A stretch of 48,184 bases of DNA, from assembly GCA_903873295.1 (NCBI GenBank), contig CAIQNV010000032.1:1-48184 (forward strand), given 5' to 3'. Origin of the DNA: an uncultured Elusimicrobia bacterium. GTDB lineage: Bacteria; Elusimicrobiota; Elusimicrobia; Elusimicrobiales; UBA9959. Positions 42,739-48,184 of the stretch are shown piece by piece (the first letter of the stretch is position 1; every line of letters begins with the position of its first letter). Position numbers and translations under genes: made by a program. The notes beneath the pieces were generated by a model. The model was not told the origin of the DNA and did not search any database. It saw only the letters and a program-made list of their open reading frames with translations.

Positions 42739-43721
42739 ACCTTTTTAAGCACCCCTGGATCCTGCTGCTTATGCCGCTCGCGGGCCTGCTGGCCGGCCTT
42801 GCCAGAGCGCAGGCGGACAGGCGCCTCAATTCCGCCGGCATGCCGGCGCCGCTGCCGGCGCTCAGGACCTTGCGCGCGCGCCTCTTTTCAGTCCTGCCTT
42901 TCTGGGGCAGGATGGCGGCCATAGCCCTGCTTATTTTAGCGCTGGCCCGGCCCCAGAAGGCCAGCCGCGGCGAAGTTCCGCCCGCCGAGGGGATAGACAT
43001 AATGCTGGCGCTGGACACTTCCTACAGCATGGCCGCCGAGGATTTCGCGCCTTATAACCGGCTTGAGGCGGCCAAGAAAGCCGCCGCCGACTTCGTAAAA
43101 AAGCGCAGGAACGACCGCATCGGAGTTACCGTTTTCGGCGGAACGGCCCTGCTTACCTGCCCCCTCACGCTGGATTACCAATCGGTGCTGGAAATGCTGG
43201 AGTCCTCCTATATCAACATGACCCGCGCCGACGGCACGGCGATAGGTGACGCCATAGTGACCGCGGTGAACCATCTAAAGGAAAGCAAGGCCAAAAGCAA
43301 GGTGATAGTGCTGCTCACCGACGGACGCTCCAACATGGGCCTGGTCACGGACCTCAGCCTGGCTGCGAAAACCGCGACGGCCTACGACATAAAGATCTAC
43401 ACCATCGGCACCGCGGGCAAGGGCAGAGCCCAGATCTCCACCGGCGACCCGATGCAGCCCGTGATCTATGTGGACGAGGACCTGGACGAGCCGACGCTGC
43501 GCGAGATCGCCGGCCTCACCGGCGGCGAGTTTTACCGGGCCAAGAATTACATGGAGCTTGATAAGATCTACGGCAGGATAGATTCGCTGGAAAAAACGAA
43601 GTTCGAAGCGAAGACCTACACCAATTACACGGACCTCTACCTCTATTTCCTCGCGCCGGCCCTGGCCCTGCTGGCCCTGCTGTTCATTTTAGAAAGAACC
43701 TATTTCAGGACGGTGCCGTAG
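42735..43721 (+). CDS. batA: BatA-like membrane-anchored von Willebrand factor A protein
   Basis: 328 residues from a GTG at 42735 that overlaps the previous stop (GTGA). Two membrane segments at about 5-20 and 55-70 precede a VWA domain (about 85-280) with an intact MIDAS: LALDTSYSMAAEDF (DxSxS, about residues 91-104), the Thr in RADGTAIGDAIVTAV and the Asp in VLLTDGRSNMG. A final membrane segment (LYLYFLAPALALLALLFILE) ends the protein. Its place and architecture match BatA of Bacteroides-type aerotolerance operons. The following BatB/C gene starts 5 bases later. Confidence 0.88.
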   Translation: MNLFKHPWILLLMPLAGLLAGLARAQADRRLNSAGMPAPLPALRTLRARLFSVLPFWGRMAAIALLILALARPQKASRGEVPPAEGIDIMLALDTSYSMAAEDFAPYNRLEAAKKAAADFVKKRRNDRIGVTVFGGTALLTCPLTLDYQSVLEMLESSYINMTRADGTAIGDAIVTAVNHLKESKAKSKVIVLLTDGRSNMGLVTDLSLAAKTATAYDIKIYTIGTAGKGRAQISTGDPMQPVIYVDEDLDEPTLREIAGLTGGEFYRAKNYMELDKIYGRIDSLEKTKFEAKTYTNYTDLYLYFLAPALALLALLFILERTYFRTVP

Positions 43722-43726
43722 CAACT

Positions 43727-45472
43727 ATGGAACTTTTTAGATATCCACTGACTTTAGCCTGGCTGGCCGCGGCTTTCGCCGCGCTGATAGTCTTCCGCTT
43801 CAAAGCGGAGGACCGCAGGCTTGAGACGGCGCGGCGCCTTTTGGGGCCCGCCTTCGAACGCCTTGCCGCGGGGCCCGCGGCCGCGCTCAGACGCCTGCGC
43901 GGCCTGCTTTATGTCGCCGCCCTCGGCCTGCTGGCCCTGGCCGCCGCCGGGCCGCAATGGGGAGTTGAGCTTTCCCCGGTCACGGATCTGAAAGGTAACG
44001 TGGTGATAGTGATGGACGCTTCGCTTTCAATGGGCGCGCGGGACCTGAAGCCGGACCGCCTTTCCAACGCCCGCCTTCTGCTGGGCGCCATAGCCAGGAA
44101 ATTCGCCGACTACCGCATCGGCGTGGTGGCTTTCGCGGGCGAAGCTTATATACAGTGCCCGCTCACCACCGACCAGGACGCCATCAGCTATTTCGCTTCC
44201 GGCCTGAAGCCGGGCATGCTGCCCGCTCAGGGCACCGATTTCTCCGAGGCCATAGAGACGACGCTGGGCATGCTGTCCCGCTACGGGGGGCAGAAAGTAA
44301 TGGTGCTGATAACGGACGGGGAGGACCACTCCGCCGGGCTCGACACCGCCCTTAAAGCGGCGGTCGAACAGAACCTTAAGATCTTCACCATCGGCATCGG
44401 CAGCCCCGACGGGGAGCTGGTCCCGATGACGGACTCGGCCGGCAACACCCTGGAGTACAAGAAGGATAAGTCAGGCAAAACCGTGGTAAGCCGCATGGAC
44501 GAAGCCGCGCTGATGAAAATAGCCAGCCTCACCGGGGCGGCCTATCTGCGCTATACGGACCCCGATTCGGCCGCTGAAGCGGTGCGTGCGGCCGTGGGCG
44601 CCCTGGACCTGGAAAAGAGCAAAGGCAAGGGCCGCTCCAATTTCAAAAACCGCTACCAGTGGCCGCTGGCTTTGGCGCTGACGCTGCTTTTGATAGAATT
44701 AATGATCATGGAGAAAGGGTTCAGGTTCAAGCGGCCGGACTTCGGGTTGCCGCGCCTTAAAGGCCGCGGAGCGGCCGCGCTTCTGCTGCTCGCCGCGGCC
44801 GCAAGCCTGCAGGCCGCCGGCCCCGGCGCCGACGCCCGCAAAGGAAGTTCCGCCTACGGCAAGAAAGACTGGCCCGGCGCCATAGAATATTATTCCCGCG
44901 CCATCCAGAAGGCCCCGGCGGACAAGCGCCTGAATTTCAATATCGGCGACGCCTATTACCGTTCGGAAGATTATGCCAAAGCGGGGGAATTCTTCGACCA
45001 GGCCTCGGCCTCGCCCAAGGTAGCCGCCAGGGCGCATTATAACCGGGGCAACGCACTTTTCAAAAGCGGGGACCTGGCCGGGGCGATAGCCGGCTACCGC
45101 AAAGCTCTCTCCCTCGACCCCGGGGACGAGAACGCCAAATTCAACCTGCAGAAGGCCCTCGAGCAGAAACAAAAGAATTCCTGCAGCAACCCGGGCGAAA
45201 AAAAGAACGAGGACAAGAAGGAACAGGACAAAAAGAAACAGGGCGGCCAGGACAAGAAAGAGGACAAAGCGGGCGGAGAGAAAGACAACCAGGAGAAGGA
45301 AAAGCAGAAAGAGCAGGAAAAGAAAAAAGCGGAAGCCCGCGAGCGAAGCCGCCAGATACTCGAGATGATGAAGGAGAAAGAAAAAGCCGCGGCCAGAGAT
45401 CCCGAAGCTATAAAACAGGCGTCCATGCAGAAGGGCAAGCCGCAGCCGCAGGACCGGCTGGAGGGCTGGTGA
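43727..45472 (+). CDS. BatB-BatC fusion: membrane VWA domain joined to TPR repeats and a charged tail
   Basis: 581 residues. The BatB part has membrane segments at about 5-20 and 58-75, a VWA domain (about 85-290) with MIDAS VIVMDASLSMGARDL (about 91-105) and LITDGEDHSAGLD, and a closing membrane segment at about 310-326. A second membrane or signal-like segment (GAAALLLLAAAASLQAAG, about 347-364) leads into the BatC part: TPR repeats at about 370-480 (KKDWPGAIEYYSRAIQKAPA, AHYNRGNALFKSGDLAGAIA) and a very charged Lys/Glu/Gln helix (about 485-560). In Bacteroides BatB and BatC are separate genes. The stop overlaps the batD start (GTGA). Confidence 0.87.
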   Translation: MELFRYPLTLAWLAAAFAALIVFRFKAEDRRLETARRLLGPAFERLAAGPAAALRRLRGLLYVAALGLLALAAAGPQWGVELSPVTDLKGNVVIVMDASLSMGARDLKPDRLSNARLLLGAIARKFADYRIGVVAFAGEAYIQCPLTTDQDAISYFASGLKPGMLPAQGTDFSEAIETTLGMLSRYGGQKVMVLITDGEDHSAGLDTALKAAVEQNLKIFTIGIGSPDGELVPMTDSAGNTLEYKKDKSGKTVVSRMDEAALMKIASLTGAAYLRYTDPDSAAEAVRAAVGALDLEKSKGKGRSNFKNRYQWPLALALTLLLIELMIMEKGFRFKRPDFGLPRLKGRGAAALLLLAAAASLQAAGPGADARKGSSAYGKKDWPGAIEYYSRAIQKAPADKRLNFNIGDAYYRSEDYAKAGEFFDQASASPKVAARAHYNRGNALFKSGDLAGAIAGYRKALSLDPGDENAKFNLQKALEQKQKNSCSNPGEKKNEDKKEQDKKKQGGQDKKEDKAGGEKDNQEKEKQKEQEKKKAEARERSRQILEMMKEKEKAAARDPEAIKQASMQKGKPQPQDRLEGW

Positions 45473-47325
45473 ATAAATTTCCGATGAAAAGCTATCTGCT
45501 CTCCTCCCTGGCCGCGCTGCTGCTGGCCGCGCCGGCGGCGGCGCTTCTGACGGTCACCGCGGCGACGGACCGCGATTCGGTCGAGATCGACGGCAACCTT
45601 TATCTCACCGTCACGGTGTCGGGGGATTCGGCCAGCGTGCCGGAGCCGAAACTCCCTAACATGCAGAGTTTTAACATCTACTCCTCCGGACGCAGCCAGA
45701 GCATCTCCATAATAAACGGCAAGATAACTACCTCCGTCTCTTTCACCTACATCCTGACTCCGCGCTTTATCGGCTTGCAGGCCATCCCCTCCATTTCAGT
45801 CTTCAACGGCAAGGAAAAGGCGGTAACCACTGAACTGCAGGTTACAGTAACCAAGGCCCGACAGCCGTCCGCCGCACAGGCCCAGCAACGGCCGCAGCAG
45901 GCCAGGCAGCAGCGCCCTACCCAGGCGGCCAGGACCGCCGCCAACAGAGGCGAACAGATCTTCATCAAAGCCGAAACGGATAAAAAAACGGCTTACCCCG
46001 GCGAGCAGATAAATATCAGCATAAAGTTCTATACTTCCGTGCCGCTCAGCTCGAACCCCCAGTATGTGCCTTCGACTTTCAAGAACCTGATCTCGGAGGA
46101 TCTGCCGCCGGTGCGCAACGGCGAGACGGACATCGGCGGAGTGCGCTACGCCTACAGCGAGATAAAAGCCGCTCTCTTCGCCCTCAACCCCGGCCCCGCC
46201 GAAGTTAAGTCGGCCACCGTGATAGCCCAGGTTCCCTCCGACGAGGCCATCGACCCGTTCGACCCCAACTTCTTCCAGAAGTTCATGGCCATAAGCGGGG
46301 CCCAGGGGCAGAGCAGGGAATTCTCGACCGACCCGATCACGCTCGACATTAAGCCGCTGCCCGCCGGCGCGCCGGCCGACTTCAGCGGGGCGGTGGGGAA
46401 CTATTCGGTCGCGGCGGCGGCCGACCGGCCGGAAGCCCGGGCCGGGGAGGCGGTTAATTTTTCCATAACCGTTGCCGGCAGCGGCAACCTGAAGGCCGTC
46501 ACGGCCCCTAAATTCCCGGATCTGCCCGATTTCAAAGTATTCGACACCATGAGCTCTCTCGACGTGCGGAAGGAAGGGGATATAATCAGCGGCAAGAAAA
46601 CCTTCACCTATATCCTGGTGCCGCGCAGCGAAGGCAAAAAAACCGTACCTCCCATCAAGTTCTCTTTCTTTGAGCCGCGCACCGCCGTCTACCGCGGGCT
46701 GCAGACTAACCCCGTCACCCTGCTGGTGGAAAAAGGCGGCCAGGCAGCGAAGAGCGTTAATTTCAGCCCTGCCAACGGCTCGGCACAGGTTACGACCTCA
46801 GGCTCCGATATCCGCTATGTCAGCGAAAAGCCCGGGTCGGACTCCCTGCCCGTTCTCGCTTCCTCGGTTTTAGCCCTGCCGTACTGGACGCACTCCGTCC
46901 CGGTCGCCCTGCTGCTCCTTTCTTTCTGGCTGGCCAGGCTCAACCGCTTCAAGCTGGCGAACCCCCTGCTTTTCAAATTCCGCAAAGCACGCAGCGAAGC
47001 CTCCCGCGACATCGACGAGGCCGAGGCCCTTATAAAAGCCGCCAAACCTAATGAGGCTGTCTCCGTGCTTTACGATTCTTTCATGGCCTATCTCTCCGAC
47101 AAGTGCGGGGTCAAGGTCGGCGCCCTTACCATTAAAAAAGCGGCGGAACTGGTAAAGACCCGCTTCCCGTCCGCCACGGAACGCTCGCTGGACGAGATCT
47201 GCGAGCTTTGGGGCGCGCTTGAACTGCGACATTTCTCTCCGGAGGCGGCGGGCTCGGAGGGAGCCTCGGATCTGACTAAGAAATATTCGCTGCTGATAGA
47301 CCTGCTGGAGAAGGAACTGAGATAG
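45469..47325 (+). CDS. batD: BatD-like oxygen-tolerance protein
   Basis: 618 residues from a GTG at 45469 with GGAGG just upstream; an ATG at 45484 is a possible alternative. A signal peptide (to about residue 25) is followed by repeated beta-sandwich domains: RDSVEIDGNLYLTVTVSGDS and YILTPRFIGLQAIPSISVFN (about 35-120), a Gln/Arg/Ala linker (about 130-155), GEQIFIKAETDKKTAYPGEQ (about 160-285) and GEAVNFSITVAGSGNLKAVT with YILVPRSEGKKTVPPIKFSF (about 320-430). One membrane segment near 463-485 and a cytoplasmic helical domain (about 500-615) end the protein. This is the BatD layout; the protein is thought to form an envelope complex with BatA/B. Confidence 0.9.
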   Translation: MNKFPMKSYLLSSLAALLLAAPAAALLTVTAATDRDSVEIDGNLYLTVTVSGDSASVPEPKLPNMQSFNIYSSGRSQSISIINGKITTSVSFTYILTPRFIGLQAIPSISVFNGKEKAVTTELQVTVTKARQPSAAQAQQRPQQARQQRPTQAARTAANRGEQIFIKAETDKKTAYPGEQINISIKFYTSVPLSSNPQYVPSTFKNLISEDLPPVRNGETDIGGVRYAYSEIKAALFALNPGPAEVKSATVIAQVPSDEAIDPFDPNFFQKFMAISGAQGQSREFSTDPITLDIKPLPAGAPADFSGAVGNYSVAAAADRPEARAGEAVNFSITVAGSGNLKAVTAPKFPDLPDFKVFDTMSSLDVRKEGDIISGKKTFTYILVPRSEGKKTVPPIKFSFFEPRTAVYRGLQTNPVTLLVEKGGQAAKSVNFSPANGSAQVTTSGSDIRYVSEKPGSDSLPVLASSVLALPYWTHSVPVALLLLSFWLARLNRFKLANPLLFKFRKARSEASRDIDEAEALIKAAKPNEAVSVLYDSFMAYLSDKCGVKVGALTIKKAAELVKTRFPSATERSLDEICELWGALELRHFSPEAAGSEGASDLTKKYSLLIDLLEKELR

Positions 47326-47359
47326 AGGGGAAGAAGTCGGAAGCCGGGATGCAGGGATA

Positions 47360-48109
47360 ATGATGAAGAAGATTTTTTTTATTTTACTTTTAATTCTGCC
47401 GGCGGGCGCGGGAGCCTATGACCGCGGCGAGCTGGCGGAATTCAACGACCAGTACAGGAACGGCCAGTACGAGGAGGCGCTGGAGGGCTACAAGCTTATC
47501 CTGGCCAAGGAACCCTCCAACCAGTGGGCCTACTACAACGCGGGCAACGCCCTTTTCCGCCTTAACCGGATGGGCCCCGCCGTGTACAATTACGCCAAGG
47601 CTTTCATCCTGGACCCGCGCTCGCAGGATATCCGGGCCAACCTTGATTTTACTCTGCGGCAGACCGGACAGTCCCTGGCGCCGGAGGGCGCCCCCGCGGC
47701 GCTTTTCTACCTCTACTACCTGGCTTCAGAAGCGGAACTTAAAGTCTTCGCCATACTGCTTTTCTGGCTGGCCTGCCTGGCCGGCGCGGCCTGCTTCCTG
47801 CTGGACGGCGGCAGGGGCGGGGAGTACGCCGGCCGCGTCTCGCTGGCGGCGGCCGGTCTTCTGGTCTTCACCGTGGTCTGGCTGGGCGCCAGGCAGTCTT
47901 CGCCCTACAGTTCCGCCGGCGTCGTGACGAGGGCGGGGGGGACGCGGATGCTGAGCGGGCCGGGGGAGAAGTTCAAGACTTACGCCTCGGCTCCGGAGGG
48001 GCGGCTTGTTAAAATACTGGACACCGGCGACGAGGCTTACTACGAGATAGGGCTGCCGAAGGAAGGCATAAAAGGCTGGGCGCTCAAATCCGAAATAGAG
48101 AAACTGTGA
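47360..48109 (+). CDS. batE: BatE-like TPR and SH3 membrane protein
   Basis: 249 residues (tandem ATG codons at 47360 and 47363). Signal peptide about 1-19; TPR repeats at about 25-100 (FNDQYRNGQYEEALEGYKLI, WAYYNAGNALFRLNRMGPAV); two membrane segments at about 130-148 and 157-175; and a C-terminal SH3b-like domain (about 185-245; RMLSGPGEKFKTYASAPEGR, LVKILDTGDEAYYEIGLPKE). This order matches BatE. It is the last gene of the operon in the window and a hairpin follows 51 bases after its stop. A 34-base gap with a degenerate GAAGTCGGAAG repeat separates it from batD. Confidence 0.88.
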   Translation: MMKKIFFILLLILPAGAGAYDRGELAEFNDQYRNGQYEEALEGYKLILAKEPSNQWAYYNAGNALFRLNRMGPAVYNYAKAFILDPRSQDIRANLDFTLRQTGQSLAPEGAPAALFYLYYLASEAELKVFAILLFWLACLAGAACFLLDGGRGGEYAGRVSLAAAGLLVFTVVWLGARQSSPYSSAGVVTRAGGTRMLSGPGEKFKTYASAPEGRLVKILDTGDEAYYEIGLPKEGIKGWALKSEIEKL

Positions 48110-48160
48110 AAGTAAACACACCCGTAAAGCCAGCGGTTTTGCGACACGCACATAAAGGTG

Positions 48161-48182
48161 CCCAGCCGGAGGGGCGGCTGGG
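48161..48182 (+). terminator. Possible operon-end terminator hairpin, cut by the window edge
   Basis: CCCAGCCG (48161-48168) and CGGCTGGG (48175-48182) form a perfect 8-bp stem with a 6-base loop, 51 bases after batE. The window ends two bases later, so a T tract cannot be checked. Confidence 0.4.
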
Positions 48183-48184
48183 GC

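Overview
The window is about 48 kb of GC-rich, densely packed bacterial chromosome with 42 protein genes, one tRNA gene and no gap between genes longer than about 240 bases. I see no phage, plasmid, transposase, rRNA or CRISPR sequence. A periplasmic foldase, a PorV/PorQ-type outer-membrane protein and many signal peptides point to a Gram-negative envelope. The giant Kelch/FN3 protein with a FlgD-like C-terminal module, the stand-alone MutL cluster and the DUF6754-like membrane cluster are the kind of content I associate with Elusimicrobiota and similar candidate-phylum lineages. That placement is inference; no rRNA or marker phylogeny is available here.

Layout. 1-2752 (+): the end of a SurA/PrsA-like foldase, a terminator, and an orphan family-5 substrate-binding protein. 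2766-6302 (-): four tightly spaced membrane genes of unknown function, led by a DUF6754-like protein. 6435-8597 (-): a polytopic glycosyltransferase. 8712-12042 (-): MutL flanked by two uncharacterised partners, with no mutase in the window. 12240-14154: a small anchored protein, a DUF192 protein, a secreted unknown and a solo Lrp/AsnC sensor domain. 14307-21031 (+): dtd, RNase R, an M20 peptidase, an OPT oligopeptide transporter and a methyltransferase; the peptidase and transporter suggest peptide uptake and use. 21208-25934 (+): an MFS transporter, an acyl-CoA ligase and a CCA/poly(A)-type nucleotidyltransferase. 26083-28124: a secreted unknown, GTP cyclohydrolase I, tRNA-Gly(CCC) and a membrane-tethered CBM48-like protein. 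28220-35099: the giant Kelch/FN3 surface protein and its PorV-like neighbour. 35201-37073: speH, speE and a DksA-type protein with a Lys/Ala/Pro repeat tail. 37172-39668: an RDD protein, a class II glutamine amidotransferase and a HEAT-repeat protein. 39766-48109: a complete Bat/aerotolerance-type operon (MoxR, DUF58, BatD-like, BatA, BatB-BatC fusion, BatD, BatE).

Structure between genes. Several intergenic gaps hold palindromic or tandem repeats: a 119-bp structured inverted repeat at 18065-18183, a CCTTAWC heptamer array at 40756-40872, an ACCACGAAG-type palindrome at 26747-26827, and short degenerate direct repeats. Several genes have a good -10 box 6 to 10 bases before the ATG and no usable Shine-Dalgarno site, which suggests leaderless or near-leaderless transcription alongside conventional SD-led genes. 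The best candidates for an undescribed system are the four-gene DUF6754-like membrane cluster and the MutL trio.
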